Below, piece by piece: positions 22,765 to 34,037 of a DNA stretch of 64,000 nucleotides. The stretch is taken from positions 30,825,869-30,889,868 of the forward strand of contig OX243824.1 in the NCBI GenBank assembly GCA_945859605.1. Direction: 5' to 3'. A program made the position numbers and the translations under genes. The stretch comes from Lumbricus rubellus. Lineage: Eukaryota > Annelida > Clitellata > Crassiclitellata > Lumbricidae. How positions within the stretch are numbered: position 1 is the stretch's first letter; every line of letters begins with the position of its first letter. The notes beneath the pieces were generated by a model. The model was not told the DNA's origin, searched no databases, and saw only the letters and a program-made list of their open reading frames with translations.

Positions 22765-23100
22765 CCTACTGCTGTTAATTCATAAATGCATGTGAAATTA
22801 AATGTGTTGCTGATTAAATGTTTAGTATGTAGGTCTAACCGAATTCTCGTAATTTTAGTTGTACAAGAAGCATTGTGTTCGCATTTAGCAATAGGCCTAA
22901 TTAAAATTTTACGTGTTAAAACAAGTGTAAAACGTGAAGCATAGCCTACTGCTGTTAGGCTATTTCTGAAATGCGTGTAAAATTAAATGTATTGCTGATT
23001 AAACGTTTAGTATGCAGGGCATTGTTACAGTAGGCCTAACCGATTTATCAGATTTTAATTGCACAAGAAGCATTGTGTTCCCATTTAGCAGTAATGGACA
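22765..23100. repeat. direct duplication of about 150 bp
   Basis: 22765-22935 and 22945-23098 share CTACTGCTGTTA, ATTAAATGT.TTGCTGATTAAA, GTTTAGTATG and CAAGAAGCATTGTGTTC in the same order. The two copies differ by short GGCTA- or TAGGCC-type insertions. Confidence 0.75.
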
Positions 23101-23204
23101 AAAGCACAGAGTGATTGAAAACGCCGCATCGAGTGCACTAGCGCTGTCCATCTTGATAATTGTTTTATAAACAGAACAGATAAGCTTATAGGAATTGTTA
23201 CTTA

Positions 23205-23882
23205 CACAGCAGTCACATTTTCAGTGTAATGCCTTTTCAGATGTCGAAAAGAAAGTTCTTCTTTCGGATGCGATTGCCATTATGCACTGCGATGCGTTTT
23301 TTTTACGAATTTGATTATACTCAGCAGTTTGTTTGTCTGTTAGAGACATCAGACATCTGCTATTGAGAAAAACGTTGAATTGATTTGATTGTTCTACCAA
23401 AGAATTATGGTGTATGGCGTTTGCAATCGAGAGCGTGAGATCTCGAGCGAGCGAAGACGTTTCATTGTCTTCGACACTTCAGCTGATGCTGCTCGGCCAG
23501 TTTATGTGTTAGGCATCAACGTCCAAGCAAAGTTGATGTCAATGGTTTGAAATGCATAACTGTAACAGTTGTTTCCGCCTGACTCTTCATGTTGAAGTCT
23601 GTGCATTATTTGATCAACTGCAGATCAGGTGCCACACAAACATAACAGTCTCCAACATCTCTGTGAGGACCTGCGACGAAGCCACACACTGCACACAGTC
23701 GGTGACATTTGCTGCAATTGATCCGACCATCATCTGATTCCGAGCGAAACAAAAGCAAGATGTCACTGGTGTCAGAAGCATCATCAAGGCTGCACTGCAC
23801 AAAGTCATGGCTTGACTTTACCTACACATGCAGCAGCAGAGTCATACACCCATATCTATTGCAAGCACCGCAAAGAAGTATC
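23205..23882 (+). pseudogene. hAT/ZBED-derived relic block, copy II
   Basis: Parallels copy I (6230-7660) and copy III (36905-37100). Shared stretches include GAAAAGAAAGTTCTTC, CTCAGCAGTTTGTTTG and AGGCTGCACTGCACAAAGTC. Frames are broken. It is interrupted by the mariner-type element at 23885 and continues at 24855-24928 with GAATGGCAATGTCATCGCTG. Confidence 0.4.
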
Positions 23883-23884
23883 TA

Positions 23885-24852
23885 CACTGTGTCCGGAAAA
23901 AAAACAACCAGTTTTGTAAATATGAAAATAAATAGTAAATATTCACCGATTTTTACAATTCAAACACCATTTTAATCCTGACATATTTGTCTAACATTGG
24001 TGAAAATATAAAAGTTTCAGTCACAATAATGACGTCATGATGACGTCAGTTGCATCAAAATGCATATAACCGCCCCTTCATGCATGGTTCGGTTGGTATT
24101 ATTGACTTTTGGTAAAACGGAAATCCATTTAATAGAACCAGAAGTGAAAATAAATGCAGGTATTAGAGGGGTTGTCTGCTCTATAAAAAAGTGGTGCCTG
24201 ATATCCGGGAATATTCGAAACAATAGACTACACATTTCAACAAAATAGCGCTTCAGCTCACTGAGTTCGTGAACCTGTTGAACTGTTGACTAGGGAGACT
24301 CGGATTTCATTCCTCTTAATCTTTGACCGCTAAACGGCCGCCCGCTTAAATCCCGCTGACAATAAGAGTTGGAGACTGATGGAGGAGAAGGTGTATAGGC
24401 TACAAGACAAGGATAAAAGACATTGAAGAACTCCGTAAGCGAATTGTTAACGCCTGGGAGGATTTTGATAAGCTGGTTATCGACGCTGCTCTTGGCTATT
24501 AGCGCGACCCTTTTGACGCTTACGTTGCGGCTAAAAGTGTACTCTTTGACCACAAATTGCAGTCTGACATAATTCAGATAAAAAAATAAAATTAAACTTA
24601 CAATTGTTATTGATAAATGACATCAAAAAATATTGAAATTTTTAATGATTTTGCGCATTTATTTCTTTAATTTGACTTTTCGTGCAAATGACGTCATCAT
24701 GACGTCATTATTGTGACTGAAACTTTTATATTTTCACCAATGTTAGACAAATATGTCAGGATTAAAATGGTGTTTGAATTGTAAAAATCGGTGAATATTT
24801 ACTATTTATTTTCATATTTACAAAATTGGTTGTTTTTTTTCCGGACACAGTG
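23885..24852. mobile_element. mariner-type MITE with 164-bp inverted repeats
   Basis: A 968-bp element flanked by TA (23883-23884, 24853-24854). It has terminal inverted repeats of about 164 bp starting CACTGTGTCCGG that are practically identical, so the element is young. The TA duplication and CACTG start fit Tc1/mariner. The 640-bp core has no transposase. Each inverted repeat ends inward with two TGACGTCA palindromes (24030-24037, 24041-24048, 24689-24696, 24700-24707). Confidence 0.85.
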
Positions 24853-24928
24853 TAGAATATGTTGAAGCATTTGAATTGTTGTATATTCAGACTGTTCTGA
24901 ATGGCAATGTCATCGCTGCTGCTGTTCG

Positions 24929-24977
<49 letters not shown>
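24929..24977. repeat. (TAA)n microsatellite
   Basis: First of four TAA tracts that separate stacked retrotransposon insertions. Confidence 0.9.
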
Positions 24978-24979
<2 letters not shown>

Positions 24980-25031
24980 GTTTTTTTGTGTGTTTCCTGT
25001 TGTTGATGTGTTTTCTTGAAGATATTAAAGG

Positions 25032-25032
<1 letters not shown>
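24978..25032 (+). mobile_element. 55-bp tail fragment of a TAA-targeted LINE
   Basis: Bases resembling the last 55 nt of copy 2's 3' UTR (TGTTGTTGATGTG...GATATTAAAGGATAATAAT, compared with CTGATGTTGTTTG...AATATTAAAAGGATAATAAT). It lies between two TAA tracts. It is best read as an extremely 5'-truncated insertion. Confidence 0.65.

Positions 25033-25072
<40 letters not shown>
25033..25072. repeat. (TAA)n microsatellite
   Basis: Second TAA tract, directly before the 5' UTR of copy 2. Confidence 0.9.
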
Positions 25073-28000
25073 CTGGATTTTTCGATATTTTGTTGTTTAA
25101 AGATCTTGTGACTACGAAAACTTTATTCATCACAGACGATCTGTACAGGTTTCAATTTATTTCGATTGGATTCAAATTATTTTTCATCATGGGCGATCAT
25201 CGCAACATTTAAATACCACCGTCCTGTTTAAATGGCCGGTGACGTTTACGTTACCATGACGACGTACCGTTTTTTCAAGGCGGATCGTAACTGTTTACGT
25301 TTTCGTTTGAAATAAGATATTTATCAGCGCAAACACAACATGAACAAAAAACAATCTAAGGGTAACGGAACTTGCCGTGTTTGCTGGGCAAAGTTTAAAA
25401 CTCATTCATCTGATGGCACCGTTCATCGTCACGGTCCTAGGCCTTCGCCCTGCCCCGGTTCTAGTCAGCCGTCAGCAGAGTCATTAGCCCCCAACGCAGT
25501 TTTATCTGGGGTCCAAACAGAAGCGGGTGCTAACAGCCTCGTTGACCATTCTTCTCACTCCCTCTCAACCCCTCTTCAGCCGAGAATAGGAAATAATGGA
25601 GTCACTGACATAGGAGGCAGCCAGCATACGACCGTTATGGGAGAGGGCATGATTCAACATCCGAACATCACAACGAGGCTGCTCAAGCACATCCCGAAAG
25701 GGGCTAGATCCGAGTCCGGAAGGCTTTTGACAAACATTATTAGCAGCATCATTTCGAATCCTATGAAAATCGAAAGCTGGCGAAATCTCTTGGCCTTTAC
25801 AGCCATAGTTCTGGAACAACCAACTCGTGGTGGAAAACGGCACAATTTGACGTCTTGCATCAGAAAACGGATAACGGATTTCCATCATTTGCTGCCAAAT
25901 AAGCTTCCGGATATTTACGATCAAAACAAATCAGACATCTATCCTACAAAGACTTCGCTCAGCGTCGAACATAAGATGGCCGCAGCAGTAGCGGCTAAGA
26001 TTGAAGAGGGCAACATCAGGGCCGCGACACGAATTTTGTGCTCGGGAGATGCTCCAGCTCCAATCAATGAAATTACGCTTGATGAGCTTCGATCAAAACA
26101 CCCGTCACCACCCTCTGATCGACCCCCGATGCCTGCTCCTCCTTCTTCGACCGAGGCCTATCAGGCATCTGAAACGATGGTCCACGACCAGATACGGCAC
26201 TTCCCACCGGGCTCGTCAGGTGGTCCCGATGGCCTAAAGCCACAACACGTTCTAGAAATGATCAACACAAAGGACACCGGACCGGAGCTGTTGTCCGCCA
26301 TCACGGGTCTGGTCAACGTTCTTTTAGCTGGAAAATGTCCGGCAGAGATGCGTCCAATTCTCTTTGGTGGCACCCTCTTTGCTCTGAAGAAAAAAACTGG
26401 CGGCCTACGACCAATAGCCATCGGCTACTATTGGCGCAGACTAACCTCTAAATGTGCCAACAAATATGCGAGCGACCAAGCAGCAGCTTATCTATCTCCG
26501 AAACAACTGGGTGTTGGAATTCCAGGCGGATGCGAGGCAGCGGTTCATGCAACCCGTAGGTTTATCACAAACATGGATGACGAAAACATCGTTGTGAAAC
26601 TCGATTTATCAAACGCCTTCAATAGTCTCTACCGAGACCGCATGCTGGCTTCAGTGATCGAAATCTTACCCGATCTGGCTCCATACTGTTTCCAGTCCTA
26701 CGCCGAAGAATCAACATTACAATTCGGCGGCTACATGGTTCAATCTCGAGTGGGGCCTCAGCAAGGCGATCCGCTGGGACCCTTGCTTTTCTGCCTGCCT
26801 CTGCAGCCTATTCTTCTTCAGTTGGCTTCACCCCTATCATTCGGATACCTCGACGATCTCACCTTAGGTGGGAAGGCGGAAACGGTTGCAGCCGATGTCG
26901 ACTTCATCGAGAGATCGTGCTCCACTATGGGCCTGACACTTAATCGTTCCAAATGCGAGGTGATAGCACGTAACAATAACAACACAGAATACGACTCATT
27001 GAGAGAGTTCAAACTAATTGATGTGGATGAAGCCCAGCTACTCGGCGCCCCACTCTCATCGGGAAAAGCACTGCAGCAATGTCTTGAGAGTAGAACCAAA
27101 GAACTGGAGGAGAGTCTGTACAAATTAACTTTCATAGCAAGGCAGGACGCACTCCTAATTTTGAGAAGTTCGCTGGGTGCGCCTAAAATTATTTACACTC
27201 TCCGATGCCATCCAAGCGACAAGCATCCCGAATTGGAGACTTACGACACCAAACTACGCCAAGGCTTAGAAAAGATTCTCAACATTTCTCTAGACGATAA
27301 CCAATGGACACAAGCCTCATTGCCCATAAAGATGGGTGGTCTGGGGATTCGGAGAGCGTCTTCGCTAGCACTTCCAGCCTTTCTGGCTTCAGCTGCAAGC
27401 ACTCTCCCTCTCCAGACTCTCATTCTCAGTTCTATTAATCTCGAACATGACTCACACTTTCAAACGATGACAACCGAGTGGCGTTCCAAGACAGAATTTG
27501 ATGAAGCAGGAATCATGCCAACAAATCAGCAAGCATCATGGGACAAACCTTTGTTGGAGAAAACTGCGAAGACACTGCTCGAAAACACAGTGGATGTATA
27601 TAACATCGCACGACTAAAAGCAGTCTCATCGCCCCATGCTAGTGACTGGCTCCATGCGTTACCGATAACCGCATGTGGACTACGTCTGGATAACGAGGAT
27701 GTTCGAGTTGCCGTCGGTTTGCGACTTGGGGCCGCAATATGTGAACCCCACACTTGCGCCTGCGGAGCTCAAATTGACGCCAGAGGCAGCCACGGCCTGT
27801 CTTGCTCTCTCGGCTTCGGTCGAATAGCTCGACATAATACGATCAATGACATTGTATACCGCTCCCTTTCAAAGGCAGGAATACCGTCCATTAAAGAACC
27901 ACCAGGTCTTCTTCGCACGGATGGTAGACGACCAGACGGCCTTACCATGATTCCATGGCGTGCGGGTCGTCATCTTGTGTGGGATGCGACAGTGGTTGAC

Positions 28001-28433
28001 ACACTTGCACCATCATATATCCAGGCCACGGCTTCGACGGCGGGCGCGGCAGCCGAGATTGCTACGGAAAGGAAAAACACTAAATACGTCTCTCTTGTAA
28101 ACACTCACTTTTTCATTCCTTTAGCCTTTGAGACTTTAGGTCCCATTTGCAGTATTGGCCTCGACTTTTGGTCTGATTTAGGCCGCATCCTAACATTGTC
28201 GTCTGGTGATATGAGAGAGACCTGTTTTTTGCTGCAACGCCTCTCTATTACTGTCCAGCGCTTCAACTCGGTGGCCTTTAGAGGCACTTTAGCCGAGTCA
28301 GACCCAGAGGAGAGCTAATAACTTTTATCATCATTTAGAACAATGACTACCGCTTCTGTTGTTTATTGTTCTTTATGTGTCTGATGTTGTTTGTCGGAAA
28401 TATTAAAAGGATAATAATAATAATAATAATAAT
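25073..28433 (+). mobile_element. RLE-type non-LTR retrotransposon copy 2, apparently full length
   Basis: The element includes a 5' UTR of about 267 nt, one long ORF (25340-28318), a short 3' UTR and a (TAA)n tail (28410-28433). It is bounded on both sides by TAA triplets, which fits target-primed insertion into (TAA)n. Confidence 0.8.
25340..28318 (+). CDS. retrotransposon ORF: zinc finger, reverse transcriptase, restriction-like endonuclease
   Basis: 992 codons, no interruptions. An N-terminal CxxC...HxH finger (Cys12, Cys15, His29, His31) should bind target DNA. Reverse transcriptase motifs follow: RPIAIG near 355, VVKLDLSNAFN near 417, QQGDPLGPLLF near 473, YLDD near 501 (the usual box is F/YADD) and LNRSKCEVI near 534. 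The C-terminal part has the CACG...GSHGLSC knuckle near 806-822 and the PD...D endonuclease core (RRPDGLTMIPW...WDAT) near 863-885. The order finger-RT-knuckle-RLE in one ORF is that of the R2/R4/Dong/Hero group, of which Dong is known to insert in TAA repeats. The start ATG follows AACACAAC. With all catalytic motifs present this copy could be active, which would be unusual in this decayed neighbourhood. Confidence 0.85.
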   Translation: MNKKQSKGNGTCRVCWAKFKTHSSDGTVHRHGPRPSPCPGSSQPSAESLAPNAVLSGVQTEAGANSLVDHSSHSLSTPLQPRIGNNGVTDIGGSQHTTVMGEGMIQHPNITTRLLKHIPKGARSESGRLLTNIISSIISNPMKIESWRNLLAFTAIVLEQPTRGGKRHNLTSCIRKRITDFHHLLPNKLPDIYDQNKSDIYPTKTSLSVEHKMAAAVAAKIEEGNIRAATRILCSGDAPAPINEITLDELRSKHPSPPSDRPPMPAPPSSTEAYQASETMVHDQIRHFPPGSSGGPDGLKPQHVLEMINTKDTGPELLSAITGLVNVLLAGKCPAEMRPILFGGTLFALKKKTGGLRPIAIGYYWRRLTSKCANKYASDQAAAYLSPKQLGVGIPGGCEAAVHATRRFITNMDDENIVVKLDLSNAFNSLYRDRMLASVIEILPDLAPYCFQSYAEESTLQFGGYMVQSRVGPQQGDPLGPLLFCLPLQPILLQLASPLSFGYLDDLTLGGKAETVAADVDFIERSCSTMGLTLNRSKCEVIARNNNNTEYDSLREFKLIDVDEAQLLGAPLSSGKALQQCLESRTKELEESLYKLTFIARQDALLILRSSLGAPKIIYTLRCHPSDKHPELETYDTKLRQGLEKILNISLDDNQWTQASLPIKMGGLGIRRASSLALPAFLASAASTLPLQTLILSSINLEHDSHFQTMTTEWRSKTEFDEAGIMPTNQQASWDKPLLEKTAKTLLENTVDVYNIARLKAVSSPHASDWLHALPITACGLRLDNEDVRVAVGLRLGAAICEPHTCACGAQIDARGSHGLSCSLGFGRIARHNTINDIVYRSLSKAGIPSIKEPPGLLRTDGRRPDGLTMIPWRAGRHLVWDATVVDTLAPSYIQATASTAGAAAEIATERKNTKYVSLVNTHFFIPLAFETLGPICSIGLDFWSDLGRILTLSSGDMRETCFLLQRLSITVQRFNSVAFRGTLAESDPEES

Positions 28434-30298
28434 CGGTGTCCCGGGCGGCTGTGAGGCCGCTGTCCATGCTACCCGAAGGTTTATAAGCAGCATGCGTAGC
28501 GATCAGGTGTTGGTGAAGCTGGACTTCACCAACGCATTTAACTCTTTACGACGTGACGTCATGTTGGATTCGGTCCACAAGATCATTCCAGAGATCTATC
28601 CATTTGTTCACCAAGCATATTCGATTCCATCTGTCCTTAAGTTTGGTCACCTGTTTCTGTCATCGCAGGTTGGCCCCCAGCAGGGCGACCCGTTGGGCCC
28701 TCTCCTTTTTAGTCTACCATTGCAGCCGGTGCTGGAATCGCTGGAGTCTGACCTCAAAGTTGGATTCCTTGACGATTTGACTCTCGGCGGCAACATGGAG
28801 TCTGTGGCCCGGGACGTGCAGTTGGTAGTGGGATTGGGACCACTGTTGGGCCTTCACCTCAACCCAACCAAGTGCGAGGTTTTCTCCCCGGACGCCACAT
28901 TAGAATTAGCACTTCCCTTGTCGAGCTACACTAGGGTCGAGGGAACAGCACTACTTTTGTTGGGTGCCCCTTTGTTTAGGGGGAAGGCGCTGGACGATGC
29001 TTTGGCACGTCATGGGGATGTGTTCAGGCGAGCTTTGGAGAGACTGTGTCTTTTGCCTTCACAGAACGCCCTGATCTTACTGCGTTCTTCATTCGGCGCA
29101 TCGAAAGTGAGTTACCTTCTCCGTTGCTCCCCATGCTTTGACCACCCTGCCCTAGTAACATTAGATGGACTCATGAGGACGGGCATTGAGACCATTGTTA
29201 ATTGCTCTCTCAATGATCTCCAGTGGCTGCAGGCCGGGCTACCAATCAAAGATGGCGGACTTGGCATCCGTAGAGTCGCTTCGCTGGCTTCTTCCGCCTT
29301 TTTGGCTTCAGCCGCGTCGACTCTCGACCTGCAATCTGCCATCCTTGCGGCTGGTGTGGCAGCTCCTGACCAGTTCGTGTCGGATCTGTTAGAGGCCCGT
29401 CGCGACACCTTGCCGGCGACAATGCACCCCTTACCCGGAAAACAGAGCCTTTGGGACAGGCCCATGGTTGAAAAGGACAAGGCGGAAATCCGCCAGAGTG
29501 CCGTCGGGTTAGTCAACCGAGCCAGGCTGGACGCGTCGGGCAGTCCCCATTCAGCTGACTGGCTGTCCGCGCTCCCAATCGCCGCTTGTGGCCTTGTCCT
29601 GGATAACGAGGCTGTCCGGGTGGCGGTGGGTCTGAGGTTGGGCTTGGACTTGTGTGGTCCACACACATGCCATTGTGGCGAGGGAGTTGGCCCCGAGGGC
29701 CATCATGGTTTCGTCTGTAGGAGAGCCATGGGTCGCTCCCTTCGTCACCACGCCATAAATGACATCATTTGGCGTGCCCTCCTCAGAGCTGACATTCCAA
29801 GCATCAAGGAACCGGCGGGTCTCTTCAGATCCGATGGAAAAAGGCCGGACGGGGCAACCCTCATACCCTGGTCAGGGGGGAAATACTTGGCGTGGGATGC
29901 CACCATCGTTCATACGTGTGCCGCCTCGTACATAGCCCACCCGAACGGTTTGGTCGGGCCTGCATCAGTGCAGGCGGCCATCCGCAAAGAACAAAAATAC
30001 GGAGGCCTGCCCACTTCCTACATCTTTCAGCCTGTGGCCATAGAGACATTGGGTCCGCTCAACCCGTCGGCCTCAGACTTCATTAATGAAATTGGCAGCC
30101 GCATCTCTTCAATCAGTGGTGACAGACGTGAAGCCTCTTTTCTTTTTCAACGTCTGTCCATTTGCATCCAACGCTACAACCTGGTCGCTTTCAAAGGCAC
30201 TTTTGCCTCACACCCTGAAGACGAGGCCTGACCCACCAGACATACATTCTTCAGTTAATAATAGTCCATAAGTCCCTGGGGGAATGAAGTACCTCAGG

Positions 30299-30332
<34 letters not shown>

Positions 30333-30358
30333 ATAATAATAATAATAATAATAATAAT
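28434..30358 (+). mobile_element. RLE-type non-LTR retrotransposon copy 3, 5'-truncated
   Basis: Begins immediately after copy 2's TAA tail with GTGTCCCGGGCGGCTGTGAG, which corresponds to the middle of the copy 2 reverse transcriptase (GIPGGCEAAVHATRRF). The frame is intact to the stop at 30229-30231: VLVKLDFTNAFNSL, QQGDPLGPLLF, a LDD catalytic box (GFLDDLTLGG), the CHCGEGVGPEGHHGFVC knuckle and the RPDGATLIPW...WDAT endonuclease. It is a different subfamily from copies 1 and 2. The 3' UTR is about 70 nt, then (A)30 (30301-30330) and (TAA)n. Codon usage is GC-richer than in copy 2. Confidence 0.85.
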
Positions 30359-31242
30359 CCTCTAGCGAGGAACTAGTGAATCTTCTTGACCAGACGGCAG
30401 ATACGCGCTGCCTGTGTGATGTGGTGGGACAGCAAAGTTCGCACAGGTAGACGGAGCCAGTTTCTCATTGCGGAACCAAACCAACACAAAGACAATAAAA
30501 AGATGTGGAGATGGAAGCCAGTGTATGTCTATTACATTCCGTAAATATTCTTAATATTCTTTTGACGTGATAGCACGTGAGATGCTCGCGGCATCACAAA
30601 CGCTGCATCTGTAAAGACAAGCAACTGCAAGAATTATTTCTTTATGACCAATCCAGCCTCAGTGCATGTGATAGCTTTCATAATTTTTCCTTCCTTCCTG
30701 TGAACAGCAGACAATACGGTATTCCATCATTGTCTTTTTAAAAATAATAAATGTTTTAACAATTGCAAAGTTCCTATAAATGTAAACATAATAATTACAT
30801 GTATTAGCTTCGATTTGAACTCAAGATAGTATTACCTTTCTAGTTAAACTTTTTGCTGGATTTTTGGCTTTTAATGTGTAGGCTAACACATTGCTTAATA
30901 TTAGTAGATGTTTTCATCTTCAACGCAATGTTTATTTTTATGTGAGATAGCGTTCCGAAGTCATATAGCAGATTGCAACTGATTCTGAGCAAGACATCAG
31001 TTTTTTTAAAGGAAAATGACAGTATTCGTCGTTACTTCTTCAGTTGTGACAATTTGTGACCGTCATACAGTCTTTCCGTCACCAGATGTCAATGTCGTTT
31101 CCAGACTTCCCCAGTTGAGGACCTCTCACGTAAGTGAGCAAAATGTGATAGACTTGTAGATGTGGAAGATTTGATTCTGAGCTATTCTTCAGCGGATGGT
31201 TGGAGAGAGTGTAGTGTGATCAATTACCAATAATTGGAAGTA
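30359..31242. other. spacer, no gene recognised
   Basis: Unassigned DNA between the LINE stack and the candidate first exon of unit III. Confidence 0.35.
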
Positions 31243-31312
31243 ATGACCATTGAGGATGTCCTCCTCACCCTAACGATTATATTGATGGTTACCGGTTACG
31301 TTATCAAGTCAG
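31243..31312 (+). CDS. candidate first exon with signal peptide (unit III)
   Basis: An ATG opens 23 codons plus one base (MTIEDVLLTLTIILMVTGYV...) and ends at a strong GTGAGT donor in phase 1. That is the phase shared by every exon of the receptor family. The hydrophobic core LLTLTIILMV is a plausible secretion signal. The next exon that fits is at 34038. It is also possible that the signal peptide is encoded at the start of that exon instead, because its own frame begins with FYLLAVVKSKA. Confidence 0.45.
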
Positions 31313-31850
31313 GTGAGTGTAACTGACATAAATTTCGCTTTATAGCTTATACAGCTATACAAACAAGTGATCAGTGTGCCATTGACGAGACCCATCAAAC
31401 TGAAGTAGCATACTTCAGGCCGTCGTTCAGTATTTGAGAGTTTTACGATCGACGACTTTCCTCTCTTTCTCAGACTAGCAGATGCTAAAGACCTGCTGCA
31501 CAGCAGAGACGATGTTCAACACGGGCAACACAACGAAGTCATTTGACATAATAAGAGGTCAGTCTATTTAATAATAATTTTGTTTAAAACTACTTTCTTT
31601 TTAATGATATGCAGCTCAGAAGGTTTACTCTAACCAGAGAATAAATTGTGAAAGCAAAATAATTATCATTAATTTTATCAAATCATATGTAAGCTTAATA
31701 TGCGTTGTATTCTTCATTGAACCGAATTGTCACCTCCTTCCAAATGCTGTTGATGTCTGTTCATCGACATCCATTGCCGTCCGAAAGATAACACGGTGTA
31801 AGAGAAGACTAGAGACTCGCTCTCTTAATAATGTATTTTTATTCTCATTA
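31313..31850. other. intron, landmark shared with unit II
   Basis: Bases 31515-31650 match 12794-12930. Otherwise nothing. Confidence 0.4.
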
Positions 31851-31969
31851 TAGGCCAGATAGAATAAGTAGCCCTTCGTGTCCCGCTGCTTCTGCCAAAG
31901 GACTTTTTCATGAACTACATACTTTTACAGCACACAACGACAATCAAGATATTCAATTAACCCAAAATC

Positions 31970-33380
31970 ATCATTACATAAGCAATTATTATAAATCTAT
32001 GTGAAGATAGATGTGGACAAGTTTAAAATCAGACTCTTCAGTTTACTCCACTTCTTTTTGTTTAACCCTCGAGTGCCTAAGGGGGGGTCCCGACCGGACC
32101 CCAGGCCCGTTTTTCCCAGATAACTTTTTAAAGGTTATGGATCTGCATAAATGCTTTTAGGTATTCCTAGAGCAACCATTTGGGCATAGAATGGTATATT
32201 TTGCGTGAGTATTGCCCTACCCTGCACCCCACAAACACAGCATACACTAATGGTACCCCATGATATGCGGCTGATATTCATACAAGCGCATGGTTACTGG
32301 TCAATAAATAAATGTTCAGCGCACGTTATATGAAAGAAAGATTCATACAAATTGTTGAACTTAGAATTACTGACGTTGTAGCATTATGTTTGACCTATGT
32401 TTGCAGCATAGAATTTGAAAGCATGCAAGTCTGTGTAGGCCTATAAAAGCAATAGGCCTAATTGCATACAACAGGCTTGGGTCAAAACGCAGGGCATAGG
32501 ACAGTTCATACCAACGGTGGCAACCATTCTGTCAAGGTTACGCGAATAAAATTTACACAAATTTACAATTACGATTACGATTTAGGCTAGTCTACAATAA
32601 TGCTACTGGTCCTTCGATAGCTGGAAATGATAGCAGCTGACTGGCATGCGGGCAAGACGTATAGGCTTCCTTCGGTAAATAATGCAAGCATGCATAACAT
32701 GTGTATCACGAGATTTTTACACTATTAGTTTACACCAGGTGGTGTAATTGTGCTATAGGATATATCAATCGATTGCAAATTCATTTGGGATTGCACTGAA
32801 CTAAATTCTATAACGATATTCCAATCCCTTCTCAAGATATTAACATGAAAACGCTAGGCTTCCTTGGTAAAATAACGCAAGCAAGCATAAAATGTGTATC
32901 ACGAGATTTTGCACTATTATTATTTTAACACCAGGTGGTGTTATTGGGATATAAGATGCATCAATCGATTTCAAATTCATTTGGGATTACATAGAACTAA
33001 ATTCTGTAACGATATTCCAACCCCTTCTCAAGATATTAACATAATACGCTGGGGTCCACGCGGACCCCCCCCCCTTGGGCCTTCGTGTACCAAAAAATAC
33101 CTTGGGCACTCAAGTGTTAAATCCTTTTTGGAATGATCTGCCATCTCCCAGCAACAGCAACAGATGAGTTTTTCATCATCGCACCCAACGTTTGGCCCAG
33201 CCGTTAGTCGTCTATCTACCTGTTAAAATAGCGCAAGTAAATAGGAGTCCCTGTTAGCGGGATATTAATCCCTTAGGTCTTAGGACATTCCTTGTTACCA
33301 TTCCGCTATGTTTAGCATGCTACATGTAGGCTACTATGACTAATACTTGTTGATGGTTACAATAAATTGAATTGAATCAC
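31970..33380 (+). repeat. L2/CR1-like LINE 3' end, split by a piggyBac-type element
   Basis: Before the insertion, one frame reads DVDKFKIRLFS. After it, the bases encode NPFWNDLPSPS, which resembles the FxNxLP block near the C-terminus of CR1/L2-type LINE ORFs. A 3' UTR ending in CAATAAATTGAATTGAATC follows. The two halves join cleanly if 32066-33116 plus one TTAA are removed. Confidence 0.5.
32066..33116. mobile_element. piggyBac-type non-autonomous element
   Basis: 1051 bp flanked on both sides by TTAA (32062-32065, 33117-33120). The left end CCCTCGAGTGCCTAAGG and the right end, read in reverse, CACTTGAGTGCCCAAGG form imperfect inverted repeats, followed inward by GGGGGGTCC...GGACCCC. TTAA duplication is the signature of piggyBac transposition. 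The interior has two direct copies of a unit of about 195 bp (about 32660-32850 and 32858-33050) and no transposase. Confidence 0.8.
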
Positions 33381-34037
33381 CTTAAACTGCATAATGCATA
33401 ATATTATGCTAGTCTGGTTCAGGGTTTACGACAGTTCCACGGGTTTTCTAAGTTCCAATGCTAGAAAGGTCCTTTCAAAATTAAATAAAGTGTTTCGCTA
33501 TTCTGTACCATAACCATTTTTAGACTTTTAGTGTCATTATTGTTTGAGCCCAGCATTCGTTGATGGGTTTCAAGCAAAGGGTGAAAATTCATATGGGACA
33601 GTTGCTGGGATAATCGGGCCTTCTAAATTGATCGGGCACATGGATCCTAGTTGCCAATCCGAGACTGACAGTGACTGTCTTGAAAATTACAACTTAAGAC
33701 CTAGAACTATAGACTGTTGTTTCTGAAAGAGTGGGTCGTCAAAAAATTGGTGTATAAGTCCATATTAATGGAAGAAACTCCGTGTAAAATATATAGCGGC
33801 ATAATTATTAAGCGACTAAGACTTTTTCGTTTTATTACAAAGCATAGCCAGGTCGAATTTTACAGCATAGGCCTAATCATAGTTTGTGTGCTGAGAATCT
33901 TACTAGTTACGTTTATACACGTAGCCTACAGTGTACACTGTATGTACGGCTGTTCAACGTTCGCCTACATGTATTATAGTCCGGTTGCTGAAGCGGTCTG
34001 ATTGATTTTGCGAAAGAATTGTTTTTATTTTCTTTAG
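33381..34037. other. intron, no feature seen
   Basis: No recognised element. One TAGGCCTA near 33869. Confidence 0.35.

Noticed and set aside
24978..25032. Independent small gene or miRNA between TAA tracts
   Set aside because: The sequence resembles the 3' end of the neighbouring retrotransposon and is best explained as a truncated insertion.
26161..29666. Several minus-strand frames of 60-184 codons opposite copies 2 and 3
   Set aside because: Shadows of the long + strand ORFs.
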